Origin: Cliona cf. orientalis
Lineage: Eukaryota > Porifera > Demospongiae > Clionaida > Clionaidae
Assembly (NCBI GenBank): GCA_963930775.1
Contig: OZ005689.1
Location: 8,506,854 to 8,570,853 of the forward strand
Reading direction: 5' to 3'
Length of the DNA: 64,000 nucleotides
Shown here: one piece after another, positions 1-11,730 of the stretch
Numbering within the stretch: position 1 is the first letter of the stretch
Layout: every line of letters starts with the position of its first letter
The notes under the pieces: model-generated
The model's input: the letters and a program-made list of their open reading frames with translations, nothing else
The model's database searches: none
What the model was told of the DNA's origin: nothing
Translations under genes and position numbers: made by a program

Positions 1-244
1 TTTTTAAGTCGTTGCGGTTAATAGTTAAGAAAGAATGCTTTGATCTTGCTTTGAAGTGGGCAATTACCGGTGTTTTCTTCAGGGGCCACTTCCGGTCGCT
101 AATTACACGCGCATAATCATCCCTGGCCGATTCTGGACACGCCCACCTTCGACCAAAAGCACTCGTATGGGCTCTTCGGCCACGCCCCTTCACGATTCGC
201 TAATTGAATTAGCCAATCCTGACGCTCACGCCCACGCACTTTGA
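1..244. other. Window edge, no gene supported
   Basis: I find no exon I can defend in this stretch. It is GC-richer than its surroundings and contains several 'cacgcccac'-type words typical of the local transposon remnants. Its first 50 bases resemble 17925-17980. The Ig exon that follows is open only from 245, because TGA at 242-244 lies in its frame and no acceptor AG is seen just before it. The 5' part of that exon is therefore missing, replaced or outside what I can recognise. Confidence 0.5.
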
Positions 245-3200
245 TGCTACCTTAACTGCTCCATCAGAGAAGGTGATATACTCTGGTATGTGGGTGGCAT
301 CTATGTTCCAGGCTTACCACTTGAATATGACGTATCATTCACAACTGAAAGATCATGCAATGGCCAATGCATTACGTCTACACTTCAGATACGAGCAACA
401 GAGCAGACAAATAGCTTACTGATTCAGTGTGCAGTGGTCACTGGTACAGGCTTGAATCGGACCTATTTTCCACCTACTACACGCCTACTCGTTCAAGGTA
501 TGATAATACTAAGCCTGCATATATATGGAGGCTAATAATAATATTATAATTCATGAAAGTAGCCAGGAAGGGTGATGGACCTTCACCTTTTTATTGTATC
601 GATTATTCCACTCTTTATCATAAACTAAAATAACCTTTACTCAATGTGAAATTCAAACAGTTGTATTAAAACTCTAGTCTTAATCCAGGGTGTAAATATT
701 CTATTATAGATGTGAATGTATCAAAAAAAAGGAAACTTAAAGCACAGTTTCAAATTTGAGAAAATCAACAGTTATTAAATTTTTAAAAGACCATTTCTGT
801 TTATTACCTTAATATTCAACTTTCATGCTTTCTACAAATTAATTGTTGTAAGTATACTTTTATCAGATCGAGTAGCTATTACCACAAACACAGAGTAAAT
901 CCACTACACAGAGTACATTGCATGCTATGGTACATATTATAATAATGTTTCAAGCTACATACTACATACCACAGGGGAGGTGAAGGGGGGGGGGGTTCCA
1001 TAGCTTTGTCCCAATTTTGTAACAAACCACCATTTAACCATAATTTTGTCGACCTCTAGGTCCACCAGTACCACCACCTAGTTTACAAGTCACCATCATA
1101 CCTACTGACACCCAGCTAGTCATTGACCTCATATGGGAAGAACCTGTTTCTCTGATCAACAACAGCATCACCAACTACACGGTGAGAGTAAACGTTTCAC
1201 TTGCCCTTGAGACCTCTGAGGAATTGTTCTTGGACTATGAGAATACTACGACTGAAACATCATTGTTGTATAACATTAGCCAAAATGGGATTCATCCCTG
1301 TAGCATTTCTGTTGTGACTGTGGATGTATTGGCGCAAAATAAAGTAGGAATTGGGGAAGCAGCAAGTAGCACAATAATACCAAACATTGATTTGGAATTG
1401 TGCACCTCAAGCTCTGTGGTTGCAGCTCCTACTGTAACAATAACTGTCGTACCACCAATATACCCTGGATTGAAAGTACTTTCAACAGCCAATAAAAATA
1501 GGATGCTCATTTATGGTAGGTTAATGATTATTATTATCGAGATGCACAAATTTTCACCTATGTTTAGTTGTGCCAGGAAATGAAATCAGATCATGCATGC
1601 AGTGGTATCCCTTAGTCGTGTATGACATAATTGTATATTAGTGACAAGGAGTATAGTTGTCTCTAATTATCTGATCTCTCAACATCGATTACCGGCACGT
1701 CAATCCCGGGCACATTAGAGAATGTGTACATTGATCCTGATTGATTGTACAATGCATGTGTGACTGTATCAATCAGCTAGCTAGAGAAATTTATTAGCAT
1801 GCGCAGTTCTGTAGCTTTGCTAGCAAGGGCTCTTAAAACAATTGTCACTTAAATTGAATAGTCTAAGAATTGTGCGTGCCCTCTGAAAATCATCAGTGGA
1901 CAACATTAATTCCAGAATGTCACTCTTTTGCCATTACAATATTATGTGAAGTAGCTATACTACAATAATAAATTATGGTAGTTGTATTGGTGAGATAATA
2001 AAATTATGATAATTACCTAGCTGTATGTAAGTTTCCATACGCACACTAAAATTGCAATTATTGTAATATTGATGATAAACTAGGGATTAGACCTTCTATC
2101 TTTCGGATGAAAAAAGCCTACACAACAGATTACTAATACATACTTCATAGTACTTATGTGAAGATTTATTATTTGTCTACTCTGTTTAATTTCTTTACAA
2201 ATTTACCCAATCATAAATCTATACATTATGATACACAATTCTATATTATACGAACACAACAGTTCCTGTATGTTATAGACTTGATGGGTTTCCCATCATC
2301 TGATAATTTAAATGCACTGTGAAAATACCCTGCTATTGTATAATTAATAGTCTGCATGTCTACGATCAATATAATAATATTATTATAAGGTTAATTGACA
2401 TACATATACAAGACTTAGGTTATTCTCAACTGACCATGAGACATAATTATGATTAACTCCAATACAAAAACTAATACTTTTGTGTATGTGAATATAGATA
2501 GCCAGCCATTTTACTCATAATAATTATGCAAACAATAATAATTTATTATTTAATTTTAATTCATTAATAAAGATTATTGGCCACTTAAACTTTTTATGGC
2601 CTTTTTTCACATAATCCATAGTGTTACTATAACAATTCGTCATAAAATTATGTTCAGGTGGTGTTGGAGGAGTAATGGTAGTCTTATTGCTATTAATGAC
2701 CGCTGCTATGATCATCATTTCAACCCATTTGATACTGAGGAGAAGAAAAAAGGGAGGAGGTAATAAATATTATACCTTATCAATAATGCAATACATCCTT
2801 GAAACAAAACATATGCACCATAGAGTGTGAACACTTATTAGTACACAGCCGAGCTTATACACATTAATTAGAGGGGCTAGAACCAATAATATTTCACCAA
2901 TTCAGACTACTGAATCAGTGTTTCCTCCCCCACCCCTCCCCATTAATCCTGATCATTACTGTGATAGATAATTATATAACACTTACTGCAAAGTGTAGGT
3001 GGAGGGATTACTGCAATCATATGGCCATGCATTTGTCTCTGTCCATCCCTCCACACAGGCAAGGGTAGCACAAGTGGTTGTCTGAGAGAAAGTGCACATT
3101 GGATGCACTAGCTGCCACGGTTTCCTAGAGTTTGTGTTGGCATAGCTACTACTTGTAGCTAAAGTCCACATCCCCTACAAACATATGAACCTGATGATTG

Positions 3201-6200
3201 TAAATATCACTCTACCAGCAAGTACAATACATGAGTAACAGTGCATATTCAGGTGGGATATGACACAAACACCAGCTGCAGCATATGAACTAATTGTGGT
3301 CATGTTAAATCCTGCCCAGTGGTTTAGCAGTGTAGCTGTGCGTCAGCAGCTGTTACCTGTCTGTATACCTTACACCAACCTCAGGTACATGATTGATATT
3401 GCCATTCCCTGCTGGTGGTACATGTAAACTGGTGTTACTGTAACAGAGGCTTAAGTATTATAGTGACACTGCCAGGCGACTTTATCTATTATTATAGTAC
3501 TCGGAGTCCTAGATTTCAGATCTGCAGAGCACAGTACTATATCCTACTACTGGAATGATGTTGCAGCATTTGTGCTGTAATAGTAGCTTAATACTCCCAT
3601 CTACCAAATTTAGTGAATTTAGCAATTTCCCTAATCTTCGAATATAGAAATAATTTTCAACATTTTTGAATAATTAGTATGTTATAATTTTGAAAGCTCG
3701 CTAAAATGAGTACCTTCTAAACACACTATTTCCAAAATTTGCTAAACCTTTCACCCGCAAATAATTATAGCTCTGTAATGATACCAATTGAACAGTGAGA
3801 TGGAAGAATATAGTCACATTCTTCATAATAATTTTCATGATCTATAATATTATAGCTATAGTTACAGCTAAAATTAATGATATCTGAAATTATGCAGTGG
3901 TAGAGATTCTGCCATCTGTAATACTTGTAGAAGAACAGAAGGGTGCAATTTTATTATATAGTAGTACAGAAACCCATACCCAGTATACTAGAATAATAAT
4001 AATAATCTTCTGTAAGTTAGAAAGCAATGTTTATCAAACAGTAGTCCAAGCCCCCCCACGTTCCCCCCCCCCCCCCCCCCCCCCCCCCCAAAAATTTCAA
4101 GCTTTTAATATATAGGCCATCTGCCATTGAGGGCCAGGTAAAGTTTATATAGCTATTTCCTTGTCTTGTTATAGTTCTTCCTATAGAGCTTGTGGTCTAC
4201 ATAATATTATTAGGTACATCCAGATTGAAAGTAGGAAACCATCATATTATAACTATGAATAGTTAGGATCCAAACATGCTGTCATCACTGTTACAGTAGT
4301 TATGGCAAGGTGCTGCACTACAAGCTGTGAATTTTTATGTTTATGTTTGCAAAGAATGATCATGAGGTGCCAGTACCCCACCTCCAACCCAGCAAGCTGT
4401 CATATATGAGTGTGCGTGCTGAGGCTACATGTAGCTGACTTGCCAAATCTATAAGCCAACAGAGACATGGGGGGCTGCATGCATTTAAGATTTCAGGCTT
4501 TTGGGAGGGTGGGGGAGCAAATGGTATTTCCAGTGGATTGGGAGGAGACAAACTCATAATATTATGTCAAAACCCATACTATATATAAATAGGCATATTA
4601 CATCAAAAATTTAGATTATTTTCTTTTCCACACATAATAATAAAGGAGGCTTCAAGATACAATTTAGTCTTTGTTCCGTAAAATTTCATTGAGTGGTTGC
4701 GGAGATATGGCTGTTTTAATATTTCTAAACATCACAATTTTTCTGCCAAGCATGTGTGCACTATTCCAATACTATTAGGAGCATGGCACGTAATATGTTG
4801 ATTGGTTTAGAGGCCTATAACTCAAAAAGTACACTACTGATTGACTCCAAACTTGAAATATAGCATGTAAGTACCTCTCTGCTTATTCTACTGATGAATT
4901 TAATGAATAAAAAAAATTTGGTGTGCATACCTGTTTGGCTGCTACTGTAGCTAACGTTAATAACACTTCACTGCCTCAGAATTCCAGAAGCTGACTTTAT
5001 GCATGATTTTTTGAAATTATTAGTTTAGACGTCCACTCAAGCACATACATAAGTTCTCATAGTGGTACACACACATGTTCACACGTGTACATGCTCATAT
5101 GCACATATTAATATTGTTTTCTGAAGTGGAATCTATTCTTAAAGTGTAAGACGAGCCCCAAGTTCTTTAGAAGCAATAAAGAGTTTAAAGTGCGTGCACT
5201 TTCTGTGTACCATATTTTTGACAGAAATAGTCTAGCTATAGGGATAGTTCGAGCCAAAAATTTCATTTTTCATAATTATTTCCAATGCATTTTCTCATAT
5301 GTATACATGTTATTTTACACAAAGTAAAATGCTTATTGAGCTCTTTTCAACCGAACACTACAAAAATGGTTAAAACTACTAAAAAAATTTGAAATTAGCA
5401 CCTTGAGTTACCCCTAGAAGCATAAAATGCCCTGGAGAAGTGAGCAACATGGAGCAAGTTGAAGTTATCCATTAGCAATATTTGTGTGCCACAGTAGTTG
5501 AGTATGTGGTATTTATGGAGTTTCCCTGAAGCTCTGCAATGCCGGAAGTGGTTATAACCCAACACTTCGGATACTGCAGTGTAGTGCTATCTTTACTGAA
5601 GCCTGTGGTACAAATTTGGTGTTTGTAGCACACTGTAGTGAGTAGTTATGATCCCTGAAACCTCATAATATTTATATGTGTGCAGGTTTTTATAGGCAAT
5701 TTTTTGGGATTCTGACATGCCTACTATAAATCTCAGGAGGGTGGTGGGAAGGGACACTACCACTCAATGTTTGACCTAAGGCCATCTTAGGCAATTCTGT
5801 GGGTAGCATACCCTTTCCATGCTTCGGACCAAGAGTTGAGGTCCATGACCCTCTGCTGCGCTTGATGAGATTAGTAACACATGTACAGCATATATTGTCA
5901 TCTCCATCAATTGTGGTGCCTTCTCCTGACAGCAGTGTCTGTGACATATGAGATTGATATATAGGGACTCGGTTGTCATGATCAGGCCTATAGTGATGCT
6001 GTCATGAGGATATATACTCCTACATTAATTAATTCTTCCTAGGGGTAATGGATGCATGATGATGGTGAGGTGTGTACTCTTGTTATTATCAGTGCTGGGT
6101 AGACTTTAGAGGCAACCCATGATCTCTACTGGGAGACCTAGTTGTATGGCGCCTCATGCAATTGCAGAGATGGAGTCTGAGACCGATTCCAACCTTGAAA

Positions 6201-7758
6201 GTGGTAGCTATGTTTCGATGCTTCAATCACAGAAGACGAACTCGACAGCATGTGAAGTACAACTTCAGAACTTCAGATCGATCGTGGCATGCATGACCTG
6301 CAGGATGCACAATGCATGATGGATGATGCTTGCTATATGGACTACCTTAGCCAAGGCAATGCGTGAAGTTCGGCCAGTGGTACTTATCAGAGAAAGTAGC
6401 ATGTACTCATGTATACGTATTCACTGGATACATGTGTCAGATACTCATGGAATTTTCTCAGAATTACCTCACCAAAAGTAAGATTTCCTTTATGTCATGC
6501 TTACCAAAACATGAGCTTTCCGACACGTTTGGCAGATCGAGGATAGGGCAGAATTTTTGTAAATGAAATGTGTAGAAAATTTTGCCCTATCCTACTTATT
6601 TCCTACATGCATGAAATCTGAGTTTTTATCTAGTGTAGATTACATCATAATCACATCATAACCACAAATTGCTACTGGGGATACCGTAGGTCAGGTTTTA
6701 ATTGTGAGTATCTATTAATTGTGAATTGCGAGTTTTTGTACGTTTCACAATTAATAGCTTCGCAAACATAAACGTGCACATTTACTACAGTACAGTACGG
6801 GGTTGTCTATCGCAATTATTTGATTCGCAATTTGGCCTGACTTGACTACAATGCAATTATTAAACACGCAATTAAAACCCGTCCTACGGTATAATGTATT
6901 TCTTGTGTCTAGACTGTAATGAGGAAGCCGACTGTCTAGCTTTCATCATTGACTGCCATGATCTCTGCTTTCGTGTTGTGACTGACTCAACCTATATACA
7001 TGTGTACAGGGAAGCCATACATATACAATGTGGTCCGCCCACGCGCTACGTGATGGGCGAGGCCTCGAGCGCACTAACGTGACGACCATTACCCAATATG
7101 ATCAAAATTGGAGTGTGGGGAGCCTGCTTGTATTGTATGGCTCTACAATGCACTCTAGCTGTATGAAGTGGATAAAATTTTTCTGCTTACTATATAGGCT
7201 CACTTGAAATTACAAACAAAATACACTGTAGCTATTTGTGACACTGTGGGCCTTGTCAAATCACTGGACGAATTATCTCGTAAGCTAAGCTTTTCCGAGT
7301 CCAATTTTGATGAACTTACTTGTTGCTCAGATGCCCAGGTGTCGAGGTCTGCCAATTTTTGTGGTGATAAACTTTAACAGCAACAATTTTTATGATTTAA
7401 AAAGACTACTGTCAAGGTGTTAAGTTTATGCATATCAGGCATTTGATGTAACTGATCACGAGCACAGAATGGAGCATGTATTCAAACTTGAGCATCAAAG
7501 TACTTAATTTAAAATAATACTGAATAATAAGGTATCATTCATGTGTATTCATTAACAGGTGAGTCTGCTAATGAGGAACCCAAGATTAAGGTGTCACACA
7601 ATGAAGCATATGCAAATGTGCAGCTACATAAAGCAGAGGAGGTGCACATTTATGAAGATCTGCATAGTGCCACTCAAAGTCAAGGAACAGTAATAACTAC
7701 AAGGAATGAAGCTTATGCATCCTGGATCACACAGCGTAGCAACCAGCTGCAGTATTAA
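245..7758 (+). CDS. Ig-FN3-TM receptor with tyrosine-motif tail (5' incomplete)
   Basis: This is the 3' part of a type I membrane receptor. Exons: 245-497 (Ig-like), 1060-1515 (FN3-like), 2658-2759 (membrane), 7559-7758 (tail, TAA stop). All introns are phase 1 and the joined frame stays open for 336 codons. The Ig exon has an N-C-S strand, an I-L-W core and a second Cys (IQCAV). It resembles the Ig exon of the minus-strand gene ending at 11731 (shared GDILW/RDILW and a GLP.E..VSF stretch). The membrane exon has about 22 hydrophobic residues followed by RRRKK, so the C-terminus is cytoplasmic. The tail has three tyrosine motifs (YANV, YEDL, YASW) and a repeated NEAYA word. A possible optional exon lies at 3898-4011. 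The Ig exon lacks a clean 5' boundary, so the gene may be damaged there. The ligand is unknown; adhesion or immune-type signalling is inferred. Confidence 0.72.
985..995. repeat. G11 homopolymer
   Basis: A run of 11 G lies in the intron between the Ig and FN3 exons of the first receptor gene. It is one of a series of G/C runs in this otherwise AT-rich window. Confidence 0.9.
2985..3485. repeat. Dispersed repeat, about 500 bp (copy 1)
   Basis: This intronic block matches 26099-26545 in the same orientation. Both have a GGAGGG-TTACTGCA word near the start, then 'tcctgcccagtgg', 'cagctgtta' and a shared 3' half with interspersed divergence. It contains no coding frame I trust. It is probably a non-autonomous element or a decayed copy of one. 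Confidence 0.65.
3898..4011 (+). other. Candidate optional exon of the first receptor gene
   Basis: An acceptor (tatgcag) precedes an open phase-1 segment that ends at a consensus donor (GTAAGT at 4012). The length keeps phase 1 on both sides, so inclusion between the membrane exon and the tail exon would preserve the reading frame. It would add about 38 residues, including a YTRI tyrosine motif. The end of the segment is a run of ATA codons that looks like simple sequence, so it could equally be a chance exon. Confidence 0.3.
4063..4089. repeat. C27 homopolymer
   Basis: An uninterrupted run of 27 C lies in an intron, about 50 bases downstream of the candidate optional exon. Confidence 0.95.
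6681..6892. mobile_element. MITE with ATACCGTAGG termini
   Basis: A 210-bp unit bounded by inverted repeats: ATACCGTAGGTCAGG on the left and its near complement (CCCGTCCTACGGTAT) on the right, followed inward by TTTTAATTG/CAATTAAAA. No coding capacity. It belongs to a loose group in this window whose ends read TACCGTA (also 9163-9580, 21289-21482 and 39318-39518). It is intronic in the first receptor gene. Confidence 0.8.
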
Positions 7759-8149
7759 TAATAATAATATTTAGCTATAATAAATGCATGCAGTGTTTCA
7801 AACATTATCATTATTATTTAATGTGTGGAACTGTTATTCAATAATATTAGCATAAACAATTATAATACAGTACAATAATATTATTTCTCTGATGCATATG
7901 TGATGTATGGTGACACAATAATAATTATCATCATAATGCATAGTCAATAATAGTATCCATGATATTGATTGGAGCAATTATTTTACAGAGATTTTGAGAA
8001 TACTGCATACATATTATGCTATTATAATATTGAAATCTGATCATTGAATTATAATCGAGGTACAATGCAATGTACATTCAGTATAATATATTATAATTTA
8101 TAACATTAAGATTTTCCTCTATCAAGACCATCTATTGCAGGAAACATTA
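7759..8149. other. AT-rich 3' flank, nothing recognised
   Basis: Follows the stop codon of the first receptor. Very AT-rich with ATTATTAT runs; 'aataaa' occurs within about 35 bases of the stop and could serve as polyadenylation signal. No gene or repeat boundary is seen. Confidence 0.5.
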
Positions 8150-8402
8150 TTGATAACATCTTCGACACTAATATTCTTCTATCTCATGCCTTTTGTCCAA
8201 ATCTCTGTAGGTATGGCTTAGTAATAAAGAAGATCGCGAGCGCGTGTATCGATTATATCATCACTTATGCAGCGGTACCACGCCCCTGGACTGGTTGCGC
8301 AATTGCTGTCACGAAATTTAAAACCACGAAAATTAATTTTGAGGGCCTTTTCGGACTTTCCACGAAAATTAGACCACATAAAAATTACCCGCCATACGGT
8401 AT
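8150..8402. mobile_element. Truncated TIR element (right half)
   Basis: Matches 9370-9580 closely in direct orientation (shared 'gacactaatattcttcta', 'tatggcttagtaa' and 'ccttttcggactttccacg'). It ends in AAAATTACCCGCCATACGGTAT, the complement of the left terminus seen at 9163. The left half is absent. Confidence 0.7.
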
Positions 8403-8408
8403 TATTAC

Positions 8409-8847
8409 TAGGGGTAGGTAAAATTAATTATGCCGGCATAATTTTGAGCATAATAGGTGTGTGTAAGCACTTGAGAATTATGCTAGCATTATAAGCATCA
8501 ACTGGCATAATTTTGAGAATTTTAGGGTATGTAATTGCAAATCTAGCCACTTATGATCATCGGGATTAATGTTCAAATGCTTAGAATGATCCTTACACAG
8601 ATAAGCCCAATTGCATCCTTGGTCTTTGTTGATACAATTACGCTTATGCTTGTTAAAGTCAGCAAACATAACATCACTGTAGCAATCGGTGCATGTTACA
8701 CTGGAGAAATTGTGTTTAGCGTGAGCATAATGGGCAATGTATTGGGAATTATAGGTGCATTTCTTGAGCATTATTAGAGATTTTTTGAGCATTTGAGAAT
8801 AACATTATAGGCCAAAAAATAGCATAATAATTATTTACCTACCCCTA
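8409..8847 (-). mobile_element. hAT-like non-autonomous transposon with zinc-finger ORF
   Basis: Termini are TAGGGGTAGGTAAA and its exact complement at the right end. They are flanked by a perfect 8-bp target duplication ATTATTAC (8401-8408 and 8848-8855). TIR sequence and duplication length fit the hAT superfamily. Inside, the minus strand carries a 104-codon frame (8792 to 8478) with a Cys/His pattern (CTDC, then H and C spaced as in a C2HC or BED-type finger, then further C and H residues). That suggests a leftover of a transposase DNA-binding domain. At 439 bp the element is far too short for a full transposase. It inserted at the edge of the preceding element. Confidence 0.75.
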
Positions 8848-9162
8848 ATTATTACTGTAACAGTGGAGTTTTGTTTATAATTAGAGCTGTGTGCATGTTT
8901 CTTTGGGAATATGCAAGTTTAAACAACATTTTTGGCTTTCAATAATAATAGTGTCATGGGAAAATAACAGATGTCAACCATTCAATTTTAGAAAAATATC
9001 CTTTTCTCAATGTAACACTCGATCTTTACTCACACTGGTGTTTTGAATTTGAAGCACAATAATGACATTATTCCCTACATGTATAATAATACATGGACAC
9101 CTCTAACAAGTAAACTCTACAATGTAATAATTATGATCTAGTGGCATCATCCTACTTACATA

Positions 9163-9580
9163 ATACCGTACGGCGGGTAATTTTTGTGGGGTGATAATTT
9201 TTCTTATTTTCGTGGTTGACTTGGCAGTCACGAAATTTTCTCACCCACGAAAATTAATGCCTACGGTGATATGGTACTATGCAAGTCCATGATGATGGGC
9301 GTGGCCACAAACAGCGTGGCAGCACGGCCAACACTTTCCAGTATAGCAAGCAACAGTAGCCACTGTCATCCAGCTGATAGATGTTTGACACTAATATTCT
9401 TCTATCTCATGCTATTTGTCCAAGTCTCTGTAGGTATGGCTTAGTAACAAAGAAGATCGTGAGCGCATGTATCGATCAATTGTGCAGCCCTGGACTGGTT
9501 ACTGTCACGAAATTTAAAACCACAAAAATTAATTTTGAGAGCCTTTTCGGACTTTCCACGAAAATTACCCGCCATACCTT
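9163..9580. mobile_element. TIR element with ATACCGTACGGCGGG end
   Basis: Left end ATACCGTACGGCGGGTAATTTT; right end the mutated complement AAAATTACCCGCCATAC. About 418 bp, no coding capacity. The interior repeats the words 'cgtgg' and 'cacgaaaatt', and the right half is duplicated at 8150-8402. Confidence 0.7.
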
Positions 9581-9599
9581 ATGTAATTGTATCAGCCAA

Positions 9600-11730
9600 A
9601 CCATAACTACATAGCATGCAGATTGGTTTACACAGTGATCTGATTACACATGGCTGTGGTTGCAGGTGTGCTGCAGTATCTGGTCAGAATGGTGACCCCA
9701 ACCCTAAAGGGACTATATTATTATACTCTTAGACTAGATTATTACCAAATTTCATTACCTGCTGTGATACCCAAACTCTCTTCCTAATACACTCTTCGTT
9801 TAAGTAATATAGTGGCATATAGTCAGGTTCTGAACTGGTTACTTGTTGTTTGGCAATGTGTGTTTCTATTTCTTTGGGAAATTGTAAATTTACAAATCTA
9901 CATGTATATAATGTCATGGAAAAATTAATATGATAATGATATTTCTCCTGATGGTATCTTCAAATTACACACTGTTATTATAATTTTATTTCGCAAGATT
10001 TAGCTACATTTTACAGTCAGCTTATTAGTCCCAGGATATCTCTAACAGCCTGTGCATATAATGTCAAGTATACCCTTATAGTAAGGTGCATAATGACTAT
10101 TGTATAAGGAAACTTACCCTAATTCGTTGCACTGTCACACACCTGACATCATGAGGTCACCTGACGTGTGTGTAATAGCAGAATACCTCAGCCAGTGTCC
10201 CCTCTCTGCTGGGTACAACATGCATGTACAGACCTTATGATAACGGTCGGACATGGGACATTTTCGGACAAATAGCCAGTATGTCCTGCCATTCACTTGA
10301 TTATCCGGACGCTTTTTCGTTCAATCAATGCAGTACTCAATAGCGCAGTTTAAGCACTAATGTCTGACCAGCATCCTGTTTACCGGCTTAGGCTGCACTG
10401 TAGTAGCTGTCACTGAGTCAACTATGGTTTTGGAGGCTGGCTTAGGGTGGGCCTAGCACACGCCAACTACACTGACCACATGACTGAGCAGCTGTACATC
10501 TGCTAATATAGTATTCTATGCATGTACACTGCAGTATTACACAACATACTCTGCTACAGCATTGATATATTGGATATGTAGTTGGGTGAAAAAGAATGGC
10601 AAAATAATTAATGTAGGTACATTGGTGTCCGGGCATTTGGTGTAAATGTCCGGTCAACTTCTATTTTGATCAGACATTTTGACTGGCCATACAAAAAATT
10701 TATCATAAGGTCTGCATGTACTACATGATAGGAAATTGGCAGAAGTTTGGGGGGGGGGGGCCTCCCAGATGGTTATAGTGGTTTGAATGAAGCCTATAAT
10801 ATATATCCCCCCTAATTTCTTCGAGCATCTTCCTGCCTTGTACATGTGTAAGTGCATTATAAAATTATTGAAGTACTGAATCAGATATAAAATTATTATC
10901 ATGATCAGTTCAGGGTGTCCTTCATCTGCATGTAATATTGTATGGAAATGACTATTAATAGTCCACCTATTACTATTTTTAGCCCAGTATACAGTATGCA
11001 TGCAGAAGGGCAGCTTATAATGTGGCTACTGCCATAGTATGGGGTTTTGTACTGATGCTAACATTGGGAAGTGGTCAGTGCTAATTATATCAAGGGGCCA
11101 ACTGGACAATGATCATTTAAGAGTACATGGAATTCCCATATCCACACTGTCCACTGCTTGTTCCAGATTTAAACTGTAAACAACTCCAGGACTGGAACAT
11201 TTTCTTAGAGAACAATATAAGTAGTAAGCACATGATCTATTCTCTCCTCCATAATATTATTCATTATCACAGTTGTTAAGGCTCCAAATGGTAGGTCTTC
11301 AAGATTACTATAATAGGTAGTATCAGGACCTGGTAGTAATGCACTCCTGGTAGTACTCTCGAAGATTTATTGTCGCAGCTTACACTTATCATAAACTGAA
11401 CGATGGAATAGTGATTCAGTAAATGTATATGATCTGTTAACAGCATTCAAGGGATCATAATTGTAAGTGTATCATTATGTAATCCAATGACAATGTACAA
11501 AATTGATTGCTTAGTCATATATACACACTGAATGTCCTGGGCTACACAATATAAAGTACTCCATTTATCAGACTGTAGAGCACAATAAATGCTGTCCCTG
11601 TTATGAAATAATTCAATAGCTGAGAGAATGAATATTACTAGTCTTATTATAATATAAAAATATTATAGTTAGTACATTATTTTATTATAAGGAAGAGTGT
11701 GCAATTACTGCAGATAGCACTTCAGATTGA
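9600..11730. other. Intergenic, no gene seen
   Basis: Short open frames here have no splice context, signal peptide or domain and look like chance. The stretch contains a G12 run at 10749-10760. Otherwise it is AT-rich sequence with no repeat boundaries I could place. Confidence 0.5.

Noticed and set aside
56..244. Open frame with an Ig-like GNYRC word in the same phase as the next exon
   Set aside because: It ends in TGA directly before the Ig exon, has no splice sites, and resembles local transposon-type sequence; the Y-x-C match is probably chance.
10654..11001. Minus-strand 115-codon frame
   Set aside because: Crosses a poly-G/C run, low-complexity residues, no splice sites or domain.
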